Below are positions 55,296-63,444 of a stretch of 64,000 nucleotides of DNA, piece by piece. Both the position numbers and the translations under genes were made by a program. The stretch covers positions 62,001 through 126,000 of the forward strand of contig JBCBMW010000004.1 in NCBI GenBank assembly GCA_039822105.1, in the 5' to 3' direction. The DNA comes from Parvularcula sp039822105 (GTDB lineage: Bacteria; Pseudomonadota; Alphaproteobacteria; Caulobacterales; Parvularculaceae). The notes beneath the pieces are model-generated. The model made no database searches. It saw only the letters and a list, made by a program, of their open reading frames with translations, and was not told the origin of the DNA. Within the stretch, counting starts at the first letter, position 1, and each line of letters starts with the position of its first letter.

Positions 55296-55771
55296 TCGCC
55301 TTCGGGCTGCGTTTACCTTGGCCCAAGGCTGAGACGCGCCACCCCTCTTTTGATGTTTTGGCCCCGCGTTCCTGCGAGCGCGGGGCATTTTTTGGCGAAC
55401 CGTCAAACCAAAGATCGCGGGTTCAGCTGATCGCCAGAAGTTTTTTTCGCGCTCATTCGCGGGACAGCCGGCACTTTTTTGGCGAGTGCTTGTCGAGCAG
55501 AGGTGTCTCGGCTGGCCTCCTCTTGCCCTTGCTGACGCGCCGACGTGTCATCAGGCCATTCCAAGACTCTGAACGTCTTCAATGCATTGCTCGACTTTAC
55601 CGCTTCGGGTCGCCCCAACAGGGTTAAGCACTCCTTGCCGCGGCACGAGGGTTGCGTCTCCCAAAGAAACAAAAACGCCAGCGTTTTGCTGTCCCGGTTC
55701 CAATGTTTCTTTAGCGGATCTTGGGTGAAACTTCCGGTGACACGCAGCAATAGCGTGATAAGGTCAAAACA
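55296..55771. other. 476-bp intergenic region after sucB
   Basis: The only gap over 300 bp. It holds the sucB terminator at 55361-55393. I see no tRNA-like fold, no repeat family and no gene with a credible start, length or similarity. The final part presumably carries the promoter of the lipoprotein gene at 55772, but no convincing -35/-10 pair stands out. Confidence 0.6.
55361..55393 (+). terminator. Intrinsic terminator of the suc operon
   Basis: An 8-bp GC stem (GCCCCGCG / CGCGGGGC, 55361-55368 with 55379-55386) with a 10-nt loop is followed by A-TTTTTT. This is a classical Rho-independent terminator 66 bp beyond sucB. Confidence 0.9.
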
Positions 55772-56368
55772 ATGGGCAGGAAGTGGTGCATATTGGGGGC
55801 GTTGGCCTGCGGTCTCGCAGGTTGCATGACCCGTGCGCCTGACGCGGAGGAAGGGCTCGCTGGCGGCATCACCGAGGGCGTGCTTGCGCCGCTTGAGGAT
55901 GTGAATTTCCGCCGCGAGGCCATCCCTGAAATTCTTCAAGGTCTGCAGGTCTACGAGAAGCCTGTTCCGTCGAGCTGTGGCGGCATTGCGGCGGAGATCG
56001 CAGAGCTTGAGCTCTATGTCGGCTCGGACCTCGATGAGGTCCGGGTGGCCGAGAATGGCCTCAACATTCGCGAGCAGATCACTGATTATGCGGACGACCA
56101 GGCCTATTCCTACATCGCCGGCTTCACCACTGACTTTATTCCGTTTCGGAGCATGGTGCGCCGGGCAACGGGGGCGAATGCTCACGATAGGGCCATCCGC
56201 AAGGCCTACCGCAACGGCCGGCTGCGCCGTTCCTATCTGAAGGGCATCGGTTTCGCGCTTGGTTGCGCAAGCCCCGCCGCGCCGTTCTTCCCCTCTGCCG
56301 CGCCCCGTGACGAGCAACAGGGCGACGGCGAGACCTTTGAGTTCATGGCCGTTCCTCCGGCCTGGTAA
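55772..56368 (+). CDS. Predicted lipoprotein of unknown function
   Basis: The 198-residue protein has a lipoprotein signal with lipobox LAGC (Cys18). The body begins with a short helix region (GLAGGITEGVLAPLEDVNFRREAIPEILQGL) and carries a Cys in SSCGGIAAEIAELELYVGSDLDEV. The C-terminal half is rich in Arg and Gly. I do not recognise a family. It lies before the CoA-transferase genes by 60 bp on the same strand. A weak AAGG precedes the ATG. Confidence 0.7.
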   Translation: MGRKWCILGALACGLAGCMTRAPDAEEGLAGGITEGVLAPLEDVNFRREAIPEILQGLQVYEKPVPSSCGGIAAEIAELELYVGSDLDEVRVAENGLNIREQITDYADDQAYSYIAGFTTDFIPFRSMVRRATGANAHDRAIRKAYRNGRLRRSYLKGIGFALGCASPAAPFFPSAAPRDEQQGDGETFEFMAVPPAW

Positions 56369-56428
56369 GGTCTTGCGCGAGAGGCCTTGGTCGGCGACAC
56401 ACTCTTCGCAACTGCACGCGGAGATGGC

Positions 56429-57130
56429 ATGGCGGACAAGGTTTATCAGGGTGCAACGGCGGCGCTGGAAGGGCTCACCTTCGATGGCATGACGGTGATG
56501 GCCGGCGGTTTTGGCCTTTGCGGGATTCCCGAGACATTGATCATTGCACTGCGCGATTCAGGCGCGAAGGACATCACGGCGATTTCCAACAACGCTGGGG
56601 TCGATGACTGGGGCCTGGGCCTGCTTCTCCAGACCCGGCAGATCAGCAAGATGGTCAGCTCATACGTTGGCGAGAACGCCACTTTCGAAAAACAGTACCT
56701 GTCCGGAGAATTGGACCTCGAATTTAACCCCCAAGGCACCTTGGCCGAGCGTATCCGCGCGGGCGGGGCGGGCATTCCGGCTTTCTATACCAAAACAGGT
56801 GTTGGAACCAAAATCGCTGAAGGCAAAGAAGAGCGAGAATTCGGCGGTGAGCGGTACATCATGGAGACAGGCCTCGTGGCCGATCTCTCGATTGTCCGTG
56901 CATGGAAGGGTGACCGCGAAGGCAACCTGATCTACCGGAAGACGGCGAGGAACTTTAACCCTATGATGGCGACCGCTGGCAAAGTGTGCGTCGCCGAGGT
57001 CGAAGAATTGGTCGAGGTCGGATCGATCGATGCCGATCACATCCACACCCCCGGCATTTTCGTCGACCGGATCATCGAAGCCAAACAAGAAAAGCGGATT
57101 GAACAGCGTACTGTTCAACCGGCCGCATAA
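56429..57130 (+). CDS. scoA: 3-oxoacid CoA-transferase subunit A
   Basis: Alpha subunit of a two-subunit CoA-transferase (233 residues), probably succinyl-CoA:3-oxoacid type, used in ketone-body or acetoacetate metabolism. Motifs: VMAGGFGLCGIPETLI, ISNNAGVDDWGLGLLL, GAGIPAFYTKTGVGT and YRKTARNFNPMMATA. The ATG at 56429 has GGAG upstream; an in-frame start 42 nt earlier lacks it. scoB begins 11 bp after its stop. Confidence 0.93.
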   Translation: MADKVYQGATAALEGLTFDGMTVMAGGFGLCGIPETLIIALRDSGAKDITAISNNAGVDDWGLGLLLQTRQISKMVSSYVGENATFEKQYLSGELDLEFNPQGTLAERIRAGGAGIPAFYTKTGVGTKIAEGKEEREFGGERYIMETGLVADLSIVRAWKGDREGNLIYRKTARNFNPMMATAGKVCVAEVEELVEVGSIDADHIHTPGIFVDRIIEAKQEKRIEQRTVQPAA

Positions 57131-57141
57131 GGAGATTTGAT

Positions 57142-57777
57142 ATGCCTTGGACGCGTGATCAAATGGCCGAGAAGGCCGCGAGTGAACTGCAAGACGGTTT
57201 CTATGTGAACCTCGGGATCGGTATCCCGACCCTGGTCGCGAACCACATCCCAGAGGGGATGGAGGTGACGCTTCAATCCGAGAACGGCATGCTCGGCATG
57301 GGGCCGTTTCCTCATGAGGACGAAGTCGACGCTGACCTTATCAATGCTGGTAAGCAGACGATCACGGAGCTTGATAAGACGAGCTTTTTCTCGTCCGCTG
57401 ACAGTTTCGCGATGATCCGCGGGGGGCATATTGACCTCTCGATCCTCGGCGCGATGGAAGTGAGTGAGAGCGGGGACCTCGCCAATTGGATGATCCCTGG
57501 CAAGATGGTCAAAGGCATGGGCGGCGCCATGGACCTTGTCGCCGGGGTGAAACGCGTCGTGGTCTTGATGGATCACATCTCGAAAGAGGGTGACCCCAAG
57601 CTCTTGAAGGAATGCTCGCTGCCGCTCACTGGCGTCGCGTGCGTCGATAAGGTGGTCTCAAGCCACGCTGTTTTCGACATCGATAAGACCGCCAAGCGGC
57701 TGAAGCTCCTGGAGATGGCGCCAGAGGTGACCCTCGATCAGCTTCGTGACATCACGGTCGCAACGTTCGACGCCTAA
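57142..57777 (+). CDS. scoB: 3-oxoacid CoA-transferase subunit B
   Basis: Beta subunit, carrying the catalytic glutamate E47 in QSENGMLG. Further motifs: LGIGIPTLVANHIP, GGHIDLSILGAMEVSESGDLANWMIPGK (in parts) and GMGGAMDLVAGVKRVVV. The 211-residue length is normal. AAGGAGATTTGAT precedes the ATG. The enzyme uses the succinyl-CoA that the nearby suc genes make. A terminator lies just downstream. Confidence 0.94.
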   Translation: MPWTRDQMAEKAASELQDGFYVNLGIGIPTLVANHIPEGMEVTLQSENGMLGMGPFPHEDEVDADLINAGKQTITELDKTSFFSSADSFAMIRGGHIDLSILGAMEVSESGDLANWMIPGKMVKGMGGAMDLVAGVKRVVVLMDHISKEGDPKLLKECSLPLTGVACVDKVVSSHAVFDIDKTAKRLKLLEMAPEVTLDQLRDITVATFDA

Positions 57778-57784
57778 GAAAGAA

Positions 57785-57810
57785 GGCTCCGTACCCAGAT
57801 GTACGGAGCC
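57785..57810. terminator. Terminator hairpin between scoB and convergent lipoprotein gene
   Basis: A perfect 10-bp stem (GGCTCCGTAC / GTACGGAGCC) with a CCAGAT loop lies between the convergent ends of scoB and the lipoprotein gene. The T-run after it is weak on the plus strand and TTCT on the other. It probably ends both transcripts. Confidence 0.75.
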
Positions 57811-57818
57811 GCTCTATC

Positions 57819-58790
57819 TTACGGGGCGACACCGCAGGCAGTCTCATACGCAGCTTCTAAAGCGTCCATGTCCGCAGGGACATAGCAAAAGGTGATCCGC
57901 GCGTATTCGCGCTTGGCGCCATAGCAGGCTTGTGAATTCGTCTGGATCAAGACCGATTGATTGGCGGCTTCACCATTGGGGCACACGGGGCGGTAGGTTT
58001 CGTTGTAGGTGTAACTGACCGCTGGGCTCGACGATGAGCCTCCGTCACCACCGCTCAGCGCCTCGCCAGCAAGCGCGCCAGCAATAGCGCCTGTCGTCCC
58101 GCCCAAGGCCTGACCAGCGATCAGACCAAGAGCGCCTGTCATGGCGTTTCCACCGCCACCGCCACGTCTTCCATCCCGGACATCAGCAACGAGTTCTCCG
58201 TACCCTGCGCGGACAAATCCTTCGCGTGCATCCGACTTGTTGCCTGTCCACCGGTAAGAGGCCTCGATGGCCTCTTCGATGCCGAGCATGGGGTAGCGTT
58301 TGTTGAACCGTCCAAAACCTGTGGCGCCATCCTCAATCGCCAGCTCAACCAGCTCACCTCGGTTCCGGAACACAGCCGAGAAAAGAGGCGTCAAGCATTC
58401 ATCTTTACCGGCACAGTAGTCCTGCGCGTCCTTCACGCTGACGCCCTGTTCGCGCAGATAGCGAACAATGTGCACACGGTCTTGTTGGCTTGAGTAAGCT
58501 TGCTGCATCATACGAGCGGCGGTTTCACTGTCGGGAGAAAGGCCCTTTTCGAAGAGGACTTTCACAAGGTCCAGGCGATTTTGGTAGATGAATGAGCCGC
58601 CGGGCGTGTTGATGAAGTAGCTCTTGTCGAGATTGGCGTTGAGATAGTCCGTGGCAGACCCACCATAGAGGTTATCGACTTCGGCGCGTAATTCCGCCTC
58701 AGGATAACTTTTGTCTTCGTAGACCTCATAAGTTGTGCAGGCCGATAGAGCCGCAAAAGCTGCGCCTACAAAGAGTTGTCTCAACGTCAT
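57819..58790 (-). CDS. Lipoprotein with glycine-zipper segment
   Basis: The 323-residue protein has a lipoprotein signal with lipobox LSAC (Cys18). The first two-thirds show ankyrin-like helical pairs (RLDLVKVLFEKGLSPDSE, VHIVRYLREQGVSVKDAQ, GELVELAIEDGATGFG). A Gly-rich stretch and a glycine-zipper helix follow (about 216-249; AMTGALGLIAGQALGGTTG), then a Cys-rich C-terminal part. Its envelope function is unknown. AGGGGG 6 nt upstream supports ATG 58790 over GTG 58793. Confidence 0.72.
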   Translation of the reverse strand: MTLRQLFVGAAFAALSACTTYEVYEDKSYPEAELRAEVDNLYGGSATDYLNANLDKSYFINTPGGSFIYQNRLDLVKVLFEKGLSPDSETAARMMQQAYSSQQDRVHIVRYLREQGVSVKDAQDYCAGKDECLTPLFSAVFRNRGELVELAIEDGATGFGRFNKRYPMLGIEEAIEASYRWTGNKSDAREGFVRAGYGELVADVRDGRRGGGGGNAMTGALGLIAGQALGGTTGAIAGALAGEALSGGDGGSSSSPAVSYTYNETYRPVCPNGEAANQSVLIQTNSQACYGAKREYARITFCYVPADMDALEAAYETACGVAP

Positions 58791-58880
58791 CACGATCCCC
58801 CTAAGATGTCTTTTTTGCGACGTTAGGAGGGGCAGGGATAACCGTCAAATTCGATCAGGCGATCGCGGCTCTTTACCAGT

Positions 58881-59534
58881 CTACCAGCGCGAAAACCGCG
58901 GCAGGATGACTGCCGCGGCGAGGGTGACGAGGGAGACCGCGCCGCCATACCATAGGGCGACATAAGCGACGTTCGTGAACGGACATTGCAGGCCGTAGAC
59001 AAAGACGCCCCAGCTGCCTGATGCCAGACCGATCAGAAGGGCGGTCATCCTTGGCTGGGTCGGTGCTCCACCCCGCATAAAGAGCGTCAGGGTGATGAAC
59101 ATCGGCAAGGCAAAGCTGATCGACGAGAGAAGGCAGACAATGCCTTTGGGCGGCATCAACGCCGCCTGGGCGCTCCCGCCAAAATCCCAGCTCAGGGTGA
59201 TAAGCCCAAAGGCTGTCACCAGGGCTCCTGCCATCGCCATCAGCTTACCTTGCTTCGGTGTGGTGGGCAGCAAGCTGCGGAAAGCGAGGAGCACGAACAT
59301 CACAGTCGAGGCGGCAAGCATCACCGCTTTCAAGGTGATGCCTCTCATATCGTTCGAGAACACCGCCATGGCATTGTCGCCGAGGAGGGCCATCGTACCG
59401 GCAAGCTGCAGCAAACCGATCCCTGCAAGGATCATCACTTCCCGCCCAGGACGGCGGCGCATCACCGGCTGCATGCTCTCGGTGAGGCCATCAATCAGCG
59501 CGGTGCTGGCGGTCATGGTATCTGACTCACGCAT
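58881..59534 (-). CDS. nrsF: NrsF-type anti-sigma factor
   Basis: The 217-residue DUF1109/NrsF family protein has six predicted membrane helices. In Caulobacter NrsF is the membrane anti-sigma factor of the ECF sigma SigF and senses metals through two periplasmic cysteines. The equivalents here are C134 (GIVCLLSS) and C184 (GLQCPFTNVAYVALWYG, the family signature). It overlaps the sigma gene by 8 bp, with GGAAG upstream of the ATG, and would hold that sigma at the membrane. Confidence 0.85.
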   Translation of the reverse strand: MRESDTMTASTALIDGLTESMQPVMRRRPGREVMILAGIGLLQLAGTMALLGDNAMAVFSNDMRGITLKAVMLAASTVMFVLLAFRSLLPTTPKQGKLMAMAGALVTAFGLITLSWDFGGSAQAALMPPKGIVCLLSSISFALPMFITLTLFMRGGAPTQPRMTALLIGLASGSWGVFVYGLQCPFTNVAYVALWYGGAVSLVTLAAAVILPRFSRW

Positions 59535-60114
59535 TGGCTTCTTCCAACTTTTTCATCATCCGTTTCATTCCCCGGTGAATACGGACTTTCACGGAACTGA
59601 GGCTTTGGCCGGTGATCTCAGCGATTTCGTCGAGAGGATAGCCCTCGATCTTCGCCAGACGAATAGCCTGGGCCTGGTTTTCAGGAATATGGGCGAGCAA
59701 GCGTTCCAATAGGATTTGCGACATCACGGGGCTCTCGTGGCTCCGCACCTGCGCTTGGTCTTCGAGCTCGACCTCATCGACCCGGTAGTGTTGCCGCAAG
59801 CGGTCGAGCCACTTGTATCGCGCGATGGCGACAAACCATGGCGCGAACGGCTTCTCCGGATCATAGGTGTGACGTTTTTTGTGAAGCGCCATCAGCGCCT
59901 CTTGAGCAATGTCTTCGATGCTTTCGGGGGCGACCCGGCGGGCCAGGAAGATCCGAAGCCAGGCGTCGCAGGCTTTCAGAACCTCGTTATAGGCCTTTTT
60001 GTCGCCGTTTTGCGCGGCGGCCATCAAAGGGCCCAGGCGACTGAGATCGGTGGCTGGCCGCGCTTTTTTGGGCGCGGAGCCTTCAATCACCTGAAGATGG
60101 GGAGCGCTTGTCAT
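59527..60114 (-). CDS. ECF RNA polymerase sigma factor
   Basis: The 195-residue ECF sigma factor has region 2 (about 40-105; AQEALMALHKKRHTYDPEKPFAPWFVAIARYKWLDRLR in parts) and region 4 (about 130-190; IPENQAQAIRLAKIEGYPLDEIAEITGQSLSSVKVRIHRG). An N-terminal extension of about 25 residues precedes region 2. It is paired with an overlapping NrsF gene, so it is the SigF-type of alphaproteobacteria. It probably drives its own transcription from a site just upstream. Confidence 0.9.
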   Translation of the reverse strand: MTSAPHLQVIEGSAPKKARPATDLSRLGPLMAAAQNGDKKAYNEVLKACDAWLRIFLARRVAPESIEDIAQEALMALHKKRHTYDPEKPFAPWFVAIARYKWLDRLRQHYRVDEVELEDQAQVRSHESPVMSQILLERLLAHIPENQAQAIRLAKIEGYPLDEIAEITGQSLSSVKVRIHRGMKRMMKKLEEANA

Positions 60115-60141
60115 GGCGTTGTCCTTGCTCGTCAGTGGGTG

Positions 60142-60168
60142 ATTATGCTCCCGGGCCCCGGAAGTTAC
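60142..60168 (-). promoter_or_regulatory. Candidate ECF-type promoter of the sigma/nrsF operon
   Basis: On the minus strand GTAACT (60163-60168) is followed after 15 nt by CATAAT (60142-60147), about 28 bp before the sigma start. SigF-type promoters in Caulobacter have GTAACC-like -35 elements; the -10 here is closer to sigma-70. Autoregulation is inferred. Confidence 0.4.
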
Positions 60169-60198
60169 ACCTTATCGCCGATTTCCTGACGATGAGGC

Positions 60199-60825
60199 CT
60201 AGCTGCGCCAGCCCTTGAGCGCCTCTAACATCTCCGTGCGCATCTCCTTGATCCCCTCTTTCTTCTCCGAAGAGGTGGCGAGCACCGTGGGGTGGGCGGC
60301 CGGACGCTTCGCGAGCGCCTCCGACAGAGCTTCTTTTTGATAGGCCACGCCGGTCGGTTTGATCTTATCGGCCTTGGTGAGGACGACCTGATAGCTCACG
60401 GCGGCTTCATCGAGGCTGTCCATGCATTCCGCGTCTACCGGTTTGATGCCGTGACGGCTGTCGATGAGCACGAACACCCGCAACAGGTTCGGGCGACCGC
60501 GCAGGTAGTCGAAGATGAGGTTGGTCCACATCTCGACCTTCGTTCGTGAGGCGCGGGCGTAGCCGTAGCCAGGTAGGTCCACGAGCCGGAACTCACCGCC
60601 GATATCGAAGAGGTTCACCTCCTGCGTACGCCCTGGTGTGTTGGACGTCCGCGCGAGACCCTTGCGGTTCATGAGCGCATTGAGGAGCGAGCTTTTCCCC
60701 ACATTCGACCGTCCCGCAAAGGCAAACTCGCCAAGGTCGGGGGGCGGCAAGCCATCCATCGCGACCACGCCCTTCATAAAGGTCGCTTCGCCGGAGAAAA
60801 TCTTGGCACTAGGTTCAGGCATCAT
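60199..60825 (-). CDS. engB: Ribosome-assembly GTPase EngB (YsxC/YihA)
   Basis: EngB is a small GTPase for 50S ribosome assembly. The 208-residue protein has the P-loop GRSNVGKSSLLN (about 38-49), G2/G3 TSNTPGRTQEVNLF and DLPGYGYA, and G4 LTKADK. Length is normal. The start is the first of two ATGs, each plausible. It is upstream of the sigma gene by 84 bp on the same strand and diverges from the thioesterase gene. Confidence 0.96.
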   Translation of the reverse strand: MMPEPSAKIFSGEATFMKGVVAMDGLPPPDLGEFAFAGRSNVGKSSLLNALMNRKGLARTSNTPGRTQEVNLFDIGGEFRLVDLPGYGYARASRTKVEMWTNLIFDYLRGRPNLLRVFVLIDSRHGIKPVDAECMDSLDEAAVSYQVVLTKADKIKPTGVAYQKEALSEALAKRPAAHPTVLATSSEKKEGIKEMRTEMLEALKGWRS

Positions 60826-60868
60826 GGCGGCTTAAGCGCCTCCGGCATGGCCGGGAAAGGGATGCGTA

Positions 60869-61654
60869 ATGGATTTCTCACAATTGATGGGCAGCGGCAG
60901 CTGGGACGGCGAGGCCTATAGCGTCGAGGTGCCAGACACCTGGCTCCAAGGCCGGACCGCTTACGGAGGTCTCGCGTCAGCGATTTGCGCTGAAGCTGCC
61001 GCTCGGCTGGTGCCCGATTTGCCGCCTCTGCGTTCGGTCCAGGTTGCGTTTTTGGGGCCGTCCGGCGGCGCTGTGCGTGCGGTGCCCCAGGTGGTGCGGC
61101 AGGGCAAGTCAGCGACCTTTGTCTCCGTGGACCTTCTCAACGAGGGCGGTCTTGCCACCCGGACCCTCTTCGTCTTTGGCAAAGCTCGCGAGAGCGAGCT
61201 CACCTTCGTGGATCATCCTTTTCCTGATGTTCCGAAGCCAGAGGACCTCAAGGATGACGAGCCGAACCCCATGAAGCCAGGGTTCTTGGCCAATTTTGAT
61301 GTGCGAACCGCAGGGGGCATGCTGCCTTTCTCGGCCACAGACGAGACAACGATCCTGTGGTGGGGGCGGCATAAAGAGCGGGTGGCTGACGAAACAGAGC
61401 TGCGGGTGCTGACCCTCGGTGATCTCACACCGCCTGGAACCCTGCCGATGATGAAGACATTGGCCCCGGTCTCATCTGTCAATTGGCACTTTGATCTGCT
61501 GACAGAGGATCTCTCCACCGAGGACGGCTGGTACCTGCTTTCAACCCGGGCGCAGTCGGCTGGCGGCGGTTGGTCGGCGCAGGACATGGCGATGTGGACC
61601 AGCGACGGCCGCCCGGTTGCGGCCGGACGACAGCTCGTGGCGATCTTCGCGTAA
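60869..61654 (+). CDS. Thioesterase-like (TesB/hot-dog) protein
   Basis: The 261-residue protein has tandem hot-dog folds like TesB acyl-CoA thioesterases. Recognisable parts are QGRTAYGGLASAICAEAA near the N-terminus and SVNWHFDLL with YLLSTRAQSAGGGWSAQDMAMW in the second half. The catalytic Asp/Thr/Gln set of TesB cannot be assigned with certainty. It probably hydrolyses acyl-CoA. GGGAAAGGGATG precedes the ATG. It diverges from engB. Confidence 0.8.
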   Translation: MDFSQLMGSGSWDGEAYSVEVPDTWLQGRTAYGGLASAICAEAAARLVPDLPPLRSVQVAFLGPSGGAVRAVPQVVRQGKSATFVSVDLLNEGGLATRTLFVFGKARESELTFVDHPFPDVPKPEDLKDDEPNPMKPGFLANFDVRTAGGMLPFSATDETTILWWGRHKERVADETELRVLTLGDLTPPGTLPMMKTLAPVSSVNWHFDLLTEDLSTEDGWYLLSTRAQSAGGGWSAQDMAMWTSDGRPVAAGRQLVAIFA

Positions 61655-61769
61655 CCGGTAACGGCTGGCCGCGCGGTCAATGATGGCGACATTGTTAGAA
61701 ACCGGGGCCGCGGGATGCGATAAACGCGCAAGGCAATAGGGCTAGGGACAAGCCCGTCGGGAGTGACCA

Positions 61770-62678
61770 ATGATCAGAAAACTATGCCTTCTTTCCACCT
61801 GCCTCGCGATCGCGGCGTGTGGTCAATCGGCTCAGGAACCATCCGAACCCGCCCCAGCGCCAGAGCCTGCTCCCGTTGAGGCCGCAGCCCCGGCGTTGCC
61901 CAGTCTCGATGAGATCTTGAGCGGTTTGCCCGAAGGTGATCAGGCGCGCATTCCTTATCGCCACCCAAAGGAAACGCTTGCGTTCTTTGGTGTCGAGCCG
62001 GGTATGACCGTGGTCGATACGACCCCTGGTGATGTGTGGTACACGGGCATTTTGGCGGCCTATCTCGGGCCAGACGGCAAAGTCATCGGCGCTGACCGGC
62101 CACTTGCCGTATGGGAATCGTTCGGGCCGCAATTTGCCCCGCCCGAGTTCCTCGCTGAGCGGCCCAACTGGCCCGCTGAGTGGCGTGCCGAAAAGACCGC
62201 CGCCTATAGCGACGATGCGCCAGCTTTCGATGCCATTGTCTACGGGTCGGCGCCGGAAGAGCTTCATGGAACCGCAGACATTGTTCTGATGATCCGTGAG
62301 TTCCACAACATGAAGGGTGCAGATCAAAGCAACGTGTTGATCGCCGGTGTTCTGGAAGAGATCTATGCGCTCCTGAAACCAGGCGGTGTTTTCGGCATTG
62401 TTCAACACCGTGCGCCAGAAGAGGCTTCAGACGATTGGGCCAACGGCTCCAACGGCTATGTCAAACAGTCAGAGGTCATCCGATTGGTCGAGGCAGCTGG
62501 CTTCGCTTTTGAAGAAGCGAGTGAGGTCAACGCGAACCCGAATGATCAGCCAACTGAGGAGGATTTCGTGTGGCGTCTGCCGCCCACGCTGCTCGGTGCT
62601 GACGACAACGAAGAACAGCGTTCAGCGATGATGGCAATCGGCGAGTCCGATCGGATGACGCTGAAGTTCCGTAAGTAA
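61770..62678 (+). CDS. Lipoprotein with methyltransferase fold (COG4798-like)
   Basis: The 302-residue protein has a lipoprotein signal with lipobox IAAC (Cys17), a Pro/Ala/Glu linker (about 22-45) and a class I methyltransferase-like domain. Motif I reads VVDTTPGDVWYTGILAAYLG, where related proteins have PGGGWYT; the Gly-rich SAM loop is thus altered. Later parts are MIREFHNMKG and YALLKPGGVFGIVQHRAP. Export would keep it from cytosolic SAM. It may be a non-enzymatic or unusual family member. GGGAGTGACC precedes the ATG. Confidence 0.78.
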   Translation: MIRKLCLLSTCLAIAACGQSAQEPSEPAPAPEPAPVEAAAPALPSLDEILSGLPEGDQARIPYRHPKETLAFFGVEPGMTVVDTTPGDVWYTGILAAYLGPDGKVIGADRPLAVWESFGPQFAPPEFLAERPNWPAEWRAEKTAAYSDDAPAFDAIVYGSAPEELHGTADIVLMIREFHNMKGADQSNVLIAGVLEEIYALLKPGGVFGIVQHRAPEEASDDWANGSNGYVKQSEVIRLVEAAGFAFEEASEVNANPNDQPTEEDFVWRLPPTLLGADDNEEQRSAMMAIGESDRMTLKFRK

Positions 62679-62685
62679 CGGCGCG

Positions 62686-63057
62686 CTAGGCTGAATGCTC
62701 ATACCGCACGGTCTCGCCCAGCGATGGCCGTGCGACTTCGACCGCCGCGAGAGGCGGCAAAGCCTTTTTCGTTCGCTCAAAGATGAACTTCGAGAGGTTT
62801 TCGAGCGTCGGTTTGCCGAGGCCCTCGACAGCGTTCAAAAGCCGGTGGTCGAGCAGGCCTCTGATGGTCTCTGCCTCGGCGCGGACCTCCGCAAAATCGA
62901 TCAACCAACCCTTTTCGGGGTCAGGTTCGCCGCGCAGGATGAGCGTCGCCTCGAAACTGTGCCCGTGGATATGCGCATAGTCATGGGACGGATCGCCGAC
63001 ATTGCTGCCAAGCTCATGGGCCGCTTCAAAGCGGAAGACGACGCGCTGCTCAAACAC
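62686..63057 (-). CDS. PTPS/QueD-like protein lacking two catalytic residues
   Basis: The 123-residue protein has the 6-pyruvoyl/6-carboxy-tetrahydropterin synthase fold with zinc ligands H14, H31 and H33 (AAHEL, HIHGH) and the Asp-His pair D70-H71. At the position of the QueD catalytic Cys27 it has Tyr27, and at Glu110 it has Arg110. It overlaps folB by 8 bp. A role in queuosine synthesis is doubtful; a pterin role with FolB and the SDR is more likely. The reaction is not known. Confidence 0.75.
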   Translation of the reverse strand: MFEQRVVFRFEAAHELGSNVGDPSHDYAHIHGHSFEATLILRGEPDPEKGWLIDFAEVRAEAETIRGLLDHRLLNAVEGLGKPTLENLSKFIFERTKKALPPLAAVEVARPSLGETVRYEHSA

Positions 63058-63439
63058 GGGCCAGGGCCTCCGGTGCGACCCGGCTCATTCTACAGCCGGC
63101 GCATTGGGCATCATCATAAACCGAAAGCTTGCGCGTTTCGACAATCACCCCGTGGATCCCTGGGCGCCGGATCAGGCTTTCAATGATCGCTTCGCAAAGC
63201 GTCTCTTGAAGGCCCACAGGGCCTTCTTCGACAATCTCGAGCACGGTGTCGCGCAAATGATTGTAGTCAACGACGTCTTCGATGCCGTCACCGGACCCAA
63301 TACGGCGGACAATGGCCGCGATGTGGAAGGATACCGGCTGCGCGGTCTTCTCGCTTGGCAAAATGCCAAGGCGTACATCGAGGCGCAGGTCCTCAAGAAA
63401 GACGGCGTAGTGGCCGGGAGAGAGTTGGGGGATGTGCAC
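63050..63439 (-). CDS. folB: Dihydroneopterin aldolase-like FolB
   Basis: The 129-residue FolB/FolX family protein has the motifs FLEDLRLDVRLGILPSEK, VDYNHLRDTVL (Tyr-Asn pterin site) and GLQETLCEAI. The C-terminal strand reads VIVETRKLSVY, where housekeeping FolB has V.V.KP, so it may be FolX-like. It isomerises or cleaves dihydroneopterin-type substrates. The GTG start lies 5 bp after the SDR stop. It may serve folate or tetrahydromonapterin synthesis. Confidence 0.82.
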   Translation of the reverse strand: MHIPQLSPGHYAVFLEDLRLDVRLGILPSEKTAQPVSFHIAAIVRRIGSGDGIEDVVDYNHLRDTVLEIVEEGPVGLQETLCEAIIESLIRRPGIHGVIVETRKLSVYDDAQCAGCRMSRVAPEALARV

Positions 63440-63444
63440 GGGGC

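Noticed and set aside
55358..55627. 89-codon plus-strand frame beginning inside the suc terminator
   Set aside because: The start is within the terminator stem; composition is unlike the neighbours and no motif is seen.
55403..56317. 304-codon minus-strand frame over the post-sucB gap and the next lipoprotein
   Set aside because: It covers the lipoprotein at 55772-56368, which has a clear lipobox, and its own sequence has no signal, domain or ribosome site.
62686..63057. Naming the PTPS-like gene queD
   Set aside because: The catalytic Cys and Glu of QueD are replaced and no other queuosine gene is nearby.
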